Below, piece by piece: positions 52,416 through 61,040 of a DNA stretch of 64,000 nt. Source of the stretch: Dyella tabacisoli. GTDB taxonomy: Bacteria; Pseudomonadota; Gammaproteobacteria; Xanthomonadales; Rhodanobacteraceae. The DNA is taken from positions 393,202 to 457,201 of the forward strand of contig NZ_KZ857176.1 of NCBI RefSeq assembly GCF_003350925.1, in the 5' to 3' direction. The notes beneath the pieces were generated by a model, which did no database searches, was not told the DNA's origin, and worked only from the letters and a program-made list of their open reading frames with translations. Position 1 is the first letter of the stretch; each line of letters opens with the position of its first letter. The translations under genes were made by a program, and so were the position numbers.

Positions 52416-53156
52416 CTACCAGCCCATGTAATGCCCACCATTGATGGACAAATTGGTGCCGGTGATCCAGCTCGTTTCCTCACCGGTGAAAAAGGCCACC
52501 GCGTGGGCGATTTCTTCCGGTTTGCCGAGGCGACCGATGGGAATTTGCGCCACGATCTTCTCTCGCACTTCCTCTGGCACCGCCATCACCATGTCGGTGC
52601 CGACGTAGCCGGGCGACACGGTATTGACGGTAATGCCGAACTTCGCGTTCTCCTGCGCCAGCGAAATGGTGAAGCCATGCATGCCGGCCTTGGCCGCCGC
52701 ATAGTTGGCCTGTCCGTACTGGCCCTTTTGACCGTTGATCGAGCTGATCTGCACGATGCGGCCCCATTTGCGCCCGCGCATGCCGTCGATCACCGGGCGG
52801 GTGACGTTAAAGCAGGCGTTCAGGTTGGTATTCACCACGTCGGTCCACTGTTGGTAACTCATCTTGTGGAAAGTGGTGTCGCGCGTGATGCCTGCGTTGT
52901 TGACCAGGATCTCGACCGGGCCAAGCTTGCTTTGAATAGCCTCGACCATCGCTTCACAAGCGGTATGGTCGGAGACGTCCCCAGGCACCATCAGTACGTC
53001 GATGCCTTCACGGGCCATGTTTTCATGCCAGGCGGCTGCCTTGGCCTGATCGCGAAAATTGGTGGCAACTCGATGGCCTTGCTTGGCCAGATAACGAATG
53101 ATCGCGCTGCCGATGCCGCCAGTACCGCCAGTGACCAATGCCGTGCGTTGAGTCAT
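52416..53156 (-). CDS. Acetoacetyl-CoA reductase (PhbB/PhaB-like SDR)
   Basis: 246 residues from ATG 53156 with GGAG 9 bp upstream. Short-chain dehydrogenase: TGGTGGIG (~9-16), NNAGI (~86-90), catalytic S138/S139, Y152 and K156 (YGQANYAAAKAG). The full sequence, with NFRDQAKAAAW, KMSYQQWTDVVNTNLNACFNVTRPV and GHYMGW, is typical of PhbB, which makes (R)-3-hydroxybutyryl-CoA for polyhydroxybutyrate. No PHA synthase is in the window, and FabG-type use cannot be excluded. Confidence 0.9.
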   Translation of the reverse strand: MTQRTALVTGGTGGIGSAIIRYLAKQGHRVATNFRDQAKAAAWHENMAREGIDVLMVPGDVSDHTACEAMVEAIQSKLGPVEILVNNAGITRDTTFHKMSYQQWTDVVNTNLNACFNVTRPVIDGMRGRKWGRIVQISSINGQKGQYGQANYAAAKAGMHGFTISLAQENAKFGITVNTVSPGYVGTDMVMAVPEEVREKIVAQIPIGRLGKPEEIAHAVAFFTGEETSWITGTNLSINGGHYMGW

Positions 53157-53307
53157 GCATTTTCTCCGTAAATTACTGAGCTTGTCCTCGTCCCGGCCGG
53201 CACGGCCGAGCCGTCTCACGTTAGCGTCCAGTCATGACAGCGCCCATCGCTGCATGGTCAGTCGTTGCGTTTCGCAAGCCCAGTGGAACCATCTGTCTTA
53301 TAGCCGG

Positions 53308-54174
53308 TTATGCGGCCGAGCGACCGCTGCAATGCGGCAAAAAAGCGGGATCAAATGACATCAGCGCCTGTGCCAGTAATGCATCGACGTCTTGGATATC
53401 GCTCGGTACCGCGATATCCAAAAAGGCCAATGCCTGATGCAGCGCTGGCAACGGCTGGGCTGGATCCACCGGATAGGCTCGCGCGGATTTGGATAACTTG
53501 TTGCCGCTCTCATCCAGTGCCAGCGGCAAGTGTCGATATGTCGGCGTCGGCAAGCCCAGGCAGCGTTGCAGCCAGATTTGCTTTGGCGTGGAGTCGAGCA
53601 GGTCATGTCCACGCACCACGTCGGTAATGCCTTGCCAGGCGTCATCGACCACGCAGGCTAACTGGTAGGAGTAAAAGCCCTCGACACGTTTGATGACGAA
53701 ATCGCCGGCGCTCTCATGCAAGTTCTGCCGTTGCGGACCCTGCAGCGCATCGTCGAACGAAACCTCCGCGTCCGGTACCCGCATACGCCATGCCGGCGAA
53801 CGTCCGGGGGCGGGCTTGGCTACGCACCGGCCTTCACGATGTAAGCCGGTAGCCAGGGACAGGTCATGACGGCTGCACCTGCAAGGAAAGATCAGCCCGG
53901 CCGAACGCAATTGCTCGAAGGCGGCGTCATAGGCGGGAATGCGCTGCGATTGAAATAATGGCGACGTATCGGCGACCAGGCCGAATGCGGGCAGGGCGGC
54001 GAGTATGCTTGCCGCCGCGCCGGGCTGTTCACGGGGTGGGTCGATGTCTTCTACCCGCAATAGCCATTGGCCGCCGGCATGCCGTGCGCATAGCCAGCTA
54101 CCTAAGGCGGCAACCAGGGAACCGAAATGCAGATGGCCGGTCGGAGAGGGGGCGAAACGTCCGCGGTAGCTCAT
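53308..54174 (-). CDS. gluQ: Glutamyl-queuosine tRNA(Asp) synthetase
   Basis: 288 residues. A shortened class I glutamyl-tRNA synthetase without an anticodon domain: RFAPSPTGHLHFGSLVAALGSWL (HIGH-like HLHFGS ~14-19), VEDIDPPRE, PCRCSRHDL (part of the zinc site) and NKLSKSARA (KMSKS-like). It attaches glutamate to queuosine at position 34 of tRNA(Asp). Divergent from htpX, with a ~200-bp gap. Confidence 0.94.
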   Translation of the reverse strand: MSYRGRFAPSPTGHLHFGSLVAALGSWLCARHAGGQWLLRVEDIDPPREQPGAAASILAALPAFGLVADTSPLFQSQRIPAYDAAFEQLRSAGLIFPCRCSRHDLSLATGLHREGRCVAKPAPGRSPAWRMRVPDAEVSFDDALQGPQRQNLHESAGDFVIKRVEGFYSYQLACVVDDAWQGITDVVRGHDLLDSTPKQIWLQRCLGLPTPTYRHLPLALDESGNKLSKSARAYPVDPAQPLPALHQALAFLDIAVPSDIQDVDALLAQALMSFDPAFLPHCSGRSAA

Positions 54175-54290
54175 TCAGGCATTTTACGGATAGATCCGGG
54201 TTTTTGAGTACAGAACCCGTGCTGTGGGTCATCGTGGCTACGGCTTCGACGTTTCGCGGGCTTTTAGACAGGCCCTTATAGATAGAACAG

Positions 54291-54319
54291 CCCTTGAAAC
54301 TGCGCCCTGCAACCACGAT
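54291..54319 (+). promoter_or_regulatory. Candidate heat-shock sigma-32 promoter of htpX
   Basis: CCCTTGAAA (54291-54299), 13-bp spacer, CCACGAT (54313-54319). The -35 matches the sigma-32 consensus CTTGAAA fully and the -10 is close to CCCCAT. It lies 55 bp before the htpX ATG, and the next gene is also a heat-shock gene, so the assignment is plausible. Confidence 0.5.
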
Positions 54320-54373
54320 TCTTCAACAGTGGCCATTGCCGCACCCCTTTTCGTGACTGCCCGAGAGACAGCC

Positions 54374-55267
54374 ATGCGTCGCATTGCATTATTCCTGCTT
54401 ACCAATATCGCCGTTCTTTTCCTGCTCAGCATCGTCTGCCATTTGTTCGGCGTCGATCAGTGGGCCGCCAGCCGTGGCTATGGCGGCATGGGCGGCCTGC
54501 TCATCTACGCCGCGGTGTTCGGCATGGGCGGCGCCTTTATTTCCCTGGCTATGTCCAAGTGGATGGCGAAACGATCCACCGGCGCCCAGGTGATCGTGCA
54601 GCCGCAGAACGAGACGGAGCGCTGGTTGGTTGAAACCGTACGCCGCCATGCGCAGAACGCCGGTATCGGCATGCCCGAGGTGGCTATTTACGACGCGCCG
54701 GAAATGAACGCGTTCGCTACCGGTATGACCAAGAACAGCTCCTTGGTGGCGGTGAGTACCGGTTTGCTGCAGCAGATGGATCGCGAGCAAGTGTCGGCCG
54801 TACTCGGTCACGAAATCGGCCACGTCGCCAACGGCGACATGGTGACACTGACTTTGATTCAGGGCGTGGTGAACACGCTGGTGATTGTCGCTGCGCGAGT
54901 GGTCGGGCGCATGGTCGATAGCTGGCTCTCCGGCGGACGCGACAAAGGCGGCGGTATCGGCTCTTTTGTGACCGTGATGGTGTTGCAAATGGTCTTTGGC
55001 CTGTTTGCCTCGATGATTGTGATGGCGTTTTCACGCTGGCGCGAATTTCACGCCGATGCGGCGGGTGCCCAACTGGCTGGCCGCAACTCGATGATCTCCG
55101 CGCTGCAGCGACTGCAAGCCAATCATGGCGAAAGCACGCTGCCGCAAACCATGGCTGCGTTTGGTATTTCCGGCCATCTGGCGACCGGCTTCAAGCGCTT
55201 GTTCATGAGCCATCCGCCGCTGGAAGAGCGCATCGCCGCGTTGCAAAACGCATCGCCGCACGCCTAA
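54374..55267 (+). CDS. htpX: Membrane protease HtpX (peptidase M48B)
   Basis: 297 residues from the ATG at 54374. Two N-terminal membrane helices (~3-25, 39-60), the zinc site LGHEIGHVANGD (H146, E147, H150), two further helices, and the third ligand in REFHADAAGAQLAG. HtpX degrades misfolded membrane proteins in the inner membrane together with FtsH. Followed 104 bp later by htpG; both are heat-shock genes in well-studied relatives. Confidence 0.95.
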   Translation: MRRIALFLLTNIAVLFLLSIVCHLFGVDQWAASRGYGGMGGLLIYAAVFGMGGAFISLAMSKWMAKRSTGAQVIVQPQNETERWLVETVRRHAQNAGIGMPEVAIYDAPEMNAFATGMTKNSSLVAVSTGLLQQMDREQVSAVLGHEIGHVANGDMVTLTLIQGVVNTLVIVAARVVGRMVDSWLSGGRDKGGGIGSFVTVMVLQMVFGLFASMIVMAFSRWREFHADAAGAQLAGRNSMISALQRLQANHGESTLPQTMAAFGISGHLATGFKRLFMSHPPLEERIAALQNASPHA

Positions 55268-55309
55268 CGTATTTTCCCTCTCCCTGATGAGGGAGGGGGC
55301 GGGGTGAGG

Positions 55310-55324
55310 GCCGGTCTGACCGGC
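55310..55324 (+). terminator. Terminator-like hairpin between htpX and htpG
   Basis: GCCGGT (55310-55315), loop CTG, ACCGGC (55319-55324) followed by the T-rich TCTTCTTGTTTTAGTTTT. A second hairpin, CCCTCTCCCT/AGGGAGGGGG, lies just upstream. This suggests htpX and htpG are separate transcripts, though no strong htpG promoter was found in the 45 bp left. Confidence 0.55.
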
Positions 55325-55370
55325 TCTTCTTGTTTTAGTTTTCTATTCAATACACTCAAGAGTTCAGCGC

Positions 55371-57239
55371 ATGACTGCAACCACCGAAACCCGCAAGTTC
55401 GAAGCCGAAGTCGCCCAGGTACTGCACCTGGTCACTCACTCGCTTTACTCGCACAAGGAGATTTTCTTGCGCGAGTTGATCTCTAACGCCTCTGATGCCT
55501 GCGACAAGCTGCGCTTCGAGTCGATCGCCAAGCCGGAGCTGCTAAGCGGCGATGCCGAATTGCATATTGATGTGAGCTGGGACCCCGATGCCCGCACCGT
55601 CACAGTGCGTGACAACGGCGTCGGCATGAATCGCGATGAAGTGATCGCCAATATCGGCACCATCGCCAGCTCCGGCACCAAGCGCTTCCTGGAAGCGATG
55701 TCGAGCGAACAGAAAACCGATGCACGCTTGATCGGTCAGTTCGGCGTGGGCTTTTATTCGGCTTTCGTCGTCGCCGATCGCGTCACCGTACTGAGCCGCC
55801 GTGCCGATCAGCCGGCGGGCGAGGGCGTGAAATGGGAAAGCGACGGCAAGGGCGACTACAGCCTGGAGCAAGTGGAGCTGGCCGAGCGCGGTAGCGCGGT
55901 GATCCTGCACCTGAAGGCGGACGAGGACGAATTCCTCAAGCCGTGGACGCTGAAGTCGCTAATCACGCGTTATTCCGACCACGTGGCTTTTCCGATCCGC
56001 ATGCCCAAGGAGGTGGATGGCAAGCCTGGCGAAGAATGGGAAACCACCAATGCCGCGTCGGCGCTGTGGACCAAGCCCAAGAGCGAGATCAGCGACGAGG
56101 ATTACCAGAGCTTCTACAAAGCACTCGGCCATGATTTCAACGATGCGCTGGCCTGGACGCATAACCGCGTCGAAGGTAGCCAGAGCTTTACGACGCTGCT
56201 TTATCTCCCGGCGCAACCGCCGTTCGATCTGATGATGGGCGGACGTGATGAGCGCAAAGGGCTCAAGCTCTACATCAAGCGCGTTTTCATCATGGATGCC
56301 GCCGAAGAGCTGTTGCCGAACTACCTGCGCTTCGTGCGCGGCGTGGTCGACGCCGATGATTTGCCGCTCAATGTCAGTCGCGAAATTCTGCAGCAGAATC
56401 GCCAGTTGGAGCGCATCAAGGCCGCCTGCGTCAAGCGCGTGCTCGACCTGATCGAGAAGCTGGCAAGGGATGAGCCGGAGAAATTCACCACCTTCTACAA
56501 AGCCTTCGGCAACACACTCAAAGAAGGCATTGCCGAAGATCACGCCAATCGCGAGCGCATCGCCAAGCTGCTGCGTTTTGCCTCGACCAAGGGCGAGGGC
56601 AACGCACAAACCGTGTCGCTGGACGACTACATCGGCCGCATGGCGCTGGGCCAGGACACGCTCTGGTACATCACCGCCGACAGCCACGCTGCTGCCATCG
56701 GCAGCCCGCAGTTGGAGGCGTTCAAGGCTAAGGGCATCGAAGTGCTGCTGATGTCCGATCGCATCGACGAATGGATGCTGGGCAGCCTCAATGAATACGC
56801 CGGCAAGAAACTGAAAAACGTCGCCAAGGGCGAATTGCCGTTGGACGAGGCCGACAAAAAGCAGCAGGAAGAGGCGAGCAAGGCCGCCGAGCCGCTGTTG
56901 AAGAAACTCAAAGACCTGCTCGGCGACCGCGTCTCCGACGTGCGCGTGTCACCCCGTCTCACCGATTCGCCCTCATGCCTGGCGCTGAGCGACTACGAGA
57001 TGGCGCCGCATCTGGCCCGCCTGATGCGCGAAGCGGGCCACGACATGCCCGAAAGCAAGCCGACGCTGGAGATCAACCCGCAGCATGCCTTGCTGAAACG
57101 CGTCGAAGGCGAGGGCGATACCGACAAGGCCAAGGATCTTGCAACGCTGCTGTTGGAGCAGGCTGAGATCGCGGCCGGAGCGCCGTTGCCCGACCCCTCG
57201 GCTTTTGTGCAGCGGATGAACCGGGTGTTGCTGGGTTGA
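55371..57239 (+). CDS. htpG: Molecular chaperone HtpG (Hsp90)
   Basis: 622 residues, against 624 in E. coli. GHKL ATPase motifs: FLRELISNASDACDKLRF, VRDNGVGMNRDEVI, SSGTKRFLEAM and GQFGVGFYSAFVVADRV. The middle domain has the catalytic-loop arginine region LPLNVSREILQQNRQL. The C-terminal dimerisation domain runs from ~500 to the end. Dimeric ATP-driven chaperone of the cytosol. A long hairpin (57257-57299) follows. Confidence 0.97.
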   Translation: MTATTETRKFEAEVAQVLHLVTHSLYSHKEIFLRELISNASDACDKLRFESIAKPELLSGDAELHIDVSWDPDARTVTVRDNGVGMNRDEVIANIGTIASSGTKRFLEAMSSEQKTDARLIGQFGVGFYSAFVVADRVTVLSRRADQPAGEGVKWESDGKGDYSLEQVELAERGSAVILHLKADEDEFLKPWTLKSLITRYSDHVAFPIRMPKEVDGKPGEEWETTNAASALWTKPKSEISDEDYQSFYKALGHDFNDALAWTHNRVEGSQSFTTLLYLPAQPPFDLMMGGRDERKGLKLYIKRVFIMDAAEELLPNYLRFVRGVVDADDLPLNVSREILQQNRQLERIKAACVKRVLDLIEKLARDEPEKFTTFYKAFGNTLKEGIAEDHANRERIAKLLRFASTKGEGNAQTVSLDDYIGRMALGQDTLWYITADSHAAAIGSPQLEAFKAKGIEVLLMSDRIDEWMLGSLNEYAGKKLKNVAKGELPLDEADKKQQEEASKAAEPLLKKLKDLLGDRVSDVRVSPRLTDSPSCLALSDYEMAPHLARLMREAGHDMPESKPTLEINPQHALLKRVEGEGDTDKAKDLATLLLEQAEIAAGAPLPDPSAFVQRMNRVLLG

Positions 57240-57256
57240 TTGCCAGCCGGACGGCG

Positions 57257-57299
57257 ATCCCCTTCTCCCTGTGTTTTTTGCCTTAGGGGAGAAGGGGAT
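57257..57299. terminator. Long hairpin after htpG
   Basis: ATCCCCTTCTCCCT (57257-57270) pairs with AGGGGAGAAGGGGAT (57285-57299) with one bulge; the loop holds six T. There is no T-run after the stem, so it may work as a 3'-end barrier rather than a classic terminator. Confidence 0.55.
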
Positions 57300-57376
57300 T
57301 GTCAGACTCTTGGCACTCATCGGGACTTGAGTGGGTGCCATGCTAAGTTGCCTGTACTTCGAGAGCGGGGGCTTTC

Positions 57377-58042
57377 ATGCACGGGCACGCCATGAATGTT
57401 GCGCTGCATGTCAGCCTGGGCGTATGCGGGCTACTTGTTGGTCTGGTACCGCTGTTGTCCATTAAAGGCGCTGCGGTACATCGTCGATTCGGCCTGATTT
57501 TTGTCGGGCTGGCTTCAATGGTGTTGTTGACTGCGCTGATCGCGGATGTTGCGTACCGGCAGCCGATCGCTTTGCTGGCGGCTTCGCTTTCCGCCGGTTA
57601 TCAGTACATCGCCAGCCTGCGCGCACTCGCCCTGCGCACACATGGCCCCAATACCATCGATGCCTTACTTGCCATGGCTGCCTTGGCGGGCTGTGCGGCG
57701 CTGATTGCGTCAATGAATGCCGGAACCGCTTCGTGGTCGCCGATGATCGGCTATTCCACAGCGGGCTATCTGGCGAGTATTGCGCTCTACGATCTCTCGC
57801 GCCCGTTATGGGCGAAGGTCTGGCTGCAACGTATTCGGCCGCTGGATCATGGGCTGAAAATGGCTGGCTGCTACTTCGCCATGTTCTCGGCGGGCATGGG
57901 CAATTTGTTCAAAAACCTGCAGCCTTGGAGCCAGGTGCTGCCTTCCTCTTTGGGGCTGTTGGTGATGCTGGTGCTGGCGATCATGTATTGGCATCGGCTG
58001 CGCGCAAGTCGAGCGCGGCTTGTCGATGCAGCCACCCGTTGA
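57377..58042 (+). CDS. Seven-helix membrane protein (DUF2306-like)
   Basis: 221 residues, hydrophobic throughout with about seven membrane helices. The N-terminal HVSLGVCGLLVGLVPLLSIKGAAVHRRFG and the late PLDHGLKMAGCYFAMFSAGMGN contain histidines placed as in DUF2306/YkvI-like or heme-cofactor-binding membrane proteins, but the match is not firm. No function predicted. Its stop is 5 bp from the convergent PnuC-family gene. Confidence 0.65.
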   Translation: MHGHAMNVALHVSLGVCGLLVGLVPLLSIKGAAVHRRFGLIFVGLASMVLLTALIADVAYRQPIALLAASLSAGYQYIASLRALALRTHGPNTIDALLAMAALAGCAALIASMNAGTASWSPMIGYSTAGYLASIALYDLSRPLWAKVWLQRIRPLDHGLKMAGCYFAMFSAGMGNLFKNLQPWSQVLPSSLGLLVMLVLAIMYWHRLRASRARLVDAATR

Positions 58043-58046
58043 AGGC

Positions 58047-58625
58047 TTAGCCGAAGCCTGCCTGGGTTTGCTGTATCGAAGCCTGCCGCCAACGCCACCA
58101 GCCCAGCGCAGCCAGGGCAACGAAGCCGGCATAAAGCACCGCCGTGATCGTCAAGGACTTGTACAGATACACGCCGACATAAAGCACATCTACCGCAATC
58201 CATAGCCACCAGGCAGCGATATGACGACGCGCCTGCCACCATTGCGCCACCAGACTGAAAGCGGTCAGCGCGGCATCGAGCCAGGGCAGTGCGGCATCGG
58301 TGTAGAAGTGCATGGCGGCACCCAGCAAGAGCGCGCCGATGCTGCCCATGGCTAGCTCCAACAAGGCACGCCGTCGAGATAGCGATGCGACCAGGACACG
58401 GCCATCGTTGCCAAGATGCTGCCGCCAGCATTGCCAGCCATAAACCAGAAAGAAGGCGAAAATCATTTGCAGCAATGCATCGGAATACAGCTTGGCATCG
58501 ACGAAAATGCCGCCGTAGAGCAGCACGGAAACCAAGCCTATCGGCCAGCACCAGGGGTTGCGGCGTGTAGTGAGCCATACACCCCAGGCGCTGAGCAGTG
58601 CGGCGAGCAGTTCTAGCGCGGTCAT
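58047..58625 (-). CDS. PnuC-family vitamin transporter, probably thiamin (PnuT)
   Basis: 192 residues, six to seven membrane helices. PnuC family features: LLSAWGVWLTTRRNPWCWPIGLVSVLLYGGIFVDAKLYSDALLQMIFAFFLVYGWQ and WWLWIAVDVLYVGVYLYK (a tryptophan-rich substrate cage). PnuC proper carries nicotinamide riboside. Here the gene follows a TonB receptor by 3 bp, and that receptor has a TPP riboswitch in its leader, so thiamin is the more likely substrate (PnuT). This inference rests on context, not on residues in the pocket. Confidence 0.85.
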   Translation of the reverse strand: MTALELLAALLSAWGVWLTTRRNPWCWPIGLVSVLLYGGIFVDAKLYSDALLQMIFAFFLVYGWQCWRQHLGNDGRVLVASLSRRRALLELAMGSIGALLLGAAMHFYTDAALPWLDAALTAFSLVAQWWQARRHIAAWWLWIAVDVLYVGVYLYKSLTITAVLYAGFVALAALGWWRWRQASIQQTQAGFG

Positions 58626-58628
58626 TGG

Positions 58629-60815
58629 TTACAACGCATAGCTTAGCGATAACCGCGCCAATCTAGGCGCACCAGGGAACAAATAGCTGTCGCCGCCTGA
58701 GCTGCCGGTATCGCGCCAATAGAAGCGGTTGAATACGTTGTCGATACTGAGGCGCAAGCTCAGCGCGTGTCCGTTCCACACCGTTTGATAACGCAGGCCG
58801 GCGTCGAACAAATGATAGGCCGGGACATGAGTATGTCCGTCGGGCGTGGCGGCATTTTGGGCAGCATACCGCCAACCGCCGAGCAGGCCCCACGAAGGCG
58901 CGAAGGGCAGCCGGTAGTCGGCATACACACTGGTGCGCAGCTTCGGCACATTGACCACTTGATGGCCTTCGTAGCTGGGCGTGCCGGTGTTTTGCGCACG
59001 CGCATGAATCATGCTGATGCTCGCTACCAGATGCAGCGATTCGCTGATCCTGCCATTGGCCTGTAGCTCGATACCGGTGTGCACCTGTTGGCCGCGCTGT
59101 ACGAAGCTGAAGCCTTGCGTGGTGCTGTCCGGTTGCGCGTACTGATAAGGCTGGGACAAGCGAAAAAGCGCGGCGTCCAATTGCAGCGCATTGCTGGCGG
59201 CATATTTCAGGCCGGTTTCCCACTGCCGGGATAACTGCGGTGGTAGAAAGCTGCCGCCATTGGCGGTCCAGTACGGTGCCTGCATGCCCAGGGCCAGACC
59301 TTGCGTATAGCTCAGATAAGCGGTGAGCTTGGCATCGGGTTGCCATAACAAGGCGGTTTGCGGCAACCAATGATTGAGGCGGGTATGCCGTTGCGGCGCG
59401 CCGCTGGCGTCGTAGTCACGCTCGTCCATGTGTACAAAACGGCCGCCGGCCAAAAGCTGCCAGTGCGGGCTCAGGCGCACTCGATCCAGTGCAAATACGG
59501 CGCGCTGCCAACTGCTCAAGCGTTGTTGCGACGGGCCGGGCTGGTTTGGCGAAGGTGCGAAATACGGTGGTTCGGACTGATCGCCTGGGGCGGTACCCAC
59601 GTAGTCGTAGACATACGGCCGCTGGTCGATACCACGGCGCAGCACATCGGCGCCGACGGTGAGATCGTGGGTGACGGCGCCGGTGTCGACGTGGCCTTGC
59701 ACTTGCGCGCGCAGCTCATCGTTCTGACGCGTGTCGCCAGGGCTGCGGTAGTCGTAGATGTCGTAGCTGCCATCGGGCGCAAAGAAGTAACCCGGTGTAG
59801 CGCCGCTGGCACAGGCAGGTGCATAGAAACAGCCATAGGCAAAGGCGACGTTATCGTCGATCACGCTGCGGCTGTGGCCTGCATCGACGCGTGCCTGCCA
59901 ATCGTCGTTGAACTGGTAGTGAAAACGCGCGGTGAAATTGGCTGCGTGGATGCTCACCGGCTGTTGCCATGGCTGATAGCCGAGCATGAGCGTGCGACTT
60001 GGATGCAGCGGCAATACCGAGCCGCCGAGCAATTGATAGCCGGACACCGAGCGCTGCGCGCTGGCCTGGTAATCGGCGTCCAGTTGCAGGGTCGCCTTGG
60101 GCGAAATCAGCCAATCCGCGGCGATCGCATAAAAATTGCGGCGTCCATTCGAGTGCTGCACATAGGCATGGGTGCCTTCGTAAGCGGTGTTGAAGCGCAG
60201 GCCGAAAGTGGGGGTCAGCCAACGGCCAAGATCCAATGCGCCATAACGCGAGCCGTGTGAATCGGTACCGAGTGTGGCCGTCTGCACGTTGGCCGCGCGC
60301 TTGCCGACATAGTTGATGACTCCGCCGGGCGCGAGCACCCCGGCATCAAGTCCGGCTGCACCCTTGAGAATGTCCACTTGCTGGATGTTTTCCAGCGCCA
60401 TCGTCTGCTCGCCGGTGATGCTCAAATCATTGAAGCGATAGCCCGTAGCCAGATCTAGCGGAAAACCGCGAATCGCCACGTTCTGGTAGTAGCCGACAGG
60501 CGCATAGCTATCGCCCAGCGAGGCATCGCTGCGTGCCAGTTCGCTCAAGCTGCGTGGCTGGCGGTCATCGAGCAGATCACGGCTAAGCACGTTGATCGTC
60601 GCGGGTGTGTCTTGCAGCGAGGCTTGCCCAAAACTGTTGGCCTGGCTCTGGCTTACCACATAGCCGTCACCGCCGTCGGCCTTTACGACCACGGGTGCCA
60701 GCACTACGGATTTAGCAGGTGCGGTATCGGTTGAATCTTGCGCATGAGCAACGCCGACTGCATAGAGCAGGGCGGTGAGAAAGATAGGGGAGTGGGATCG
60801 CCGGGTCATCGTCAT
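58629..60815 (-). CDS. TonB-dependent receptor, probably for thiamin
   Basis: 728 residues from ATG 60815 (a second ATG is at 60809). Signal peptide ~8-25. The plug domain includes DTPATINVLSRDLLDDRQPRSLSELARSD and IRGFPLDLATGYRFNDLSITGEQTMALENIQQVDILKGAAGL; the barrel ends in an aromatic-terminated strand (LARLSLSYAL). The plug resembles siderophore receptors of the FecA/FhuA type. However, the TPP riboswitch upstream and the PnuC-family gene 3 bp downstream point to outer membrane uptake of thiamin or a precursor. Confidence 0.9.
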   Translation of the reverse strand: MTMTRRSHSPIFLTALLYAVGVAHAQDSTDTAPAKSVVLAPVVVKADGGDGYVVSQSQANSFGQASLQDTPATINVLSRDLLDDRQPRSLSELARSDASLGDSYAPVGYYQNVAIRGFPLDLATGYRFNDLSITGEQTMALENIQQVDILKGAAGLDAGVLAPGGVINYVGKRAANVQTATLGTDSHGSRYGALDLGRWLTPTFGLRFNTAYEGTHAYVQHSNGRRNFYAIAADWLISPKATLQLDADYQASAQRSVSGYQLLGGSVLPLHPSRTLMLGYQPWQQPVSIHAANFTARFHYQFNDDWQARVDAGHSRSVIDDNVAFAYGCFYAPACASGATPGYFFAPDGSYDIYDYRSPGDTRQNDELRAQVQGHVDTGAVTHDLTVGADVLRRGIDQRPYVYDYVGTAPGDQSEPPYFAPSPNQPGPSQQRLSSWQRAVFALDRVRLSPHWQLLAGGRFVHMDERDYDASGAPQRHTRLNHWLPQTALLWQPDAKLTAYLSYTQGLALGMQAPYWTANGGSFLPPQLSRQWETGLKYAASNALQLDAALFRLSQPYQYAQPDSTTQGFSFVQRGQQVHTGIELQANGRISESLHLVASISMIHARAQNTGTPSYEGHQVVNVPKLRTSVYADYRLPFAPSWGLLGGWRYAAQNAATPDGHTHVPAYHLFDAGLRYQTVWNGHALSLRLSIDNVFNRFYWRDTGSSGGDSYLFPGAPRLARLSLSYAL

Positions 60816-60874
60816 CGTTATGCAAAGAGAACGAAGCGACGGCGAGCGGCGTGGAGCGAGGCTCCGCGCAACTG

Positions 60875-60962
60875 CTAAAGCTCCCTACGCCGGTGTTAAC
60901 CGGATCAGGTTCCAAGGGACTCTCTCAGCCAGGCAAAAAGCCCGGCACCCCCGCTTCTAGAG
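60875..60962 (-). promoter_or_regulatory. TPP (thiamin pyrophosphate) riboswitch
   Basis: Read on the minus strand, it has the THI-box core in order: GGGGGTGCCGGG, CTGAGAGAGTCCC, GGAACCTGATCCGG and ACCGGCGTAGGGA. CTGAGA, the CTGAT of the pyrophosphate-binding arm and GCGTAGGGA are the diagnostic conserved parts. It ends ~60 bp before the TonB receptor start. A small hairpin GGAGC/GCTCC (60853-60865) follows, with no T-run, so control is probably at translation initiation. Confidence 0.96.
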
Positions 60963-61040
60963 CGCGTATTGAAGCACGGATACGGTCTGGCTGCCTAAAT
61001 GGGGTGCTTTTCTCCCTCCCGTTCACGGCCAAAGAGCCAT

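Noticed and set aside
55959..56687. 242-residue minus-strand frame within htpG
   Set aside because: Shadow frame produced by the GC-rich third codon positions of htpG.
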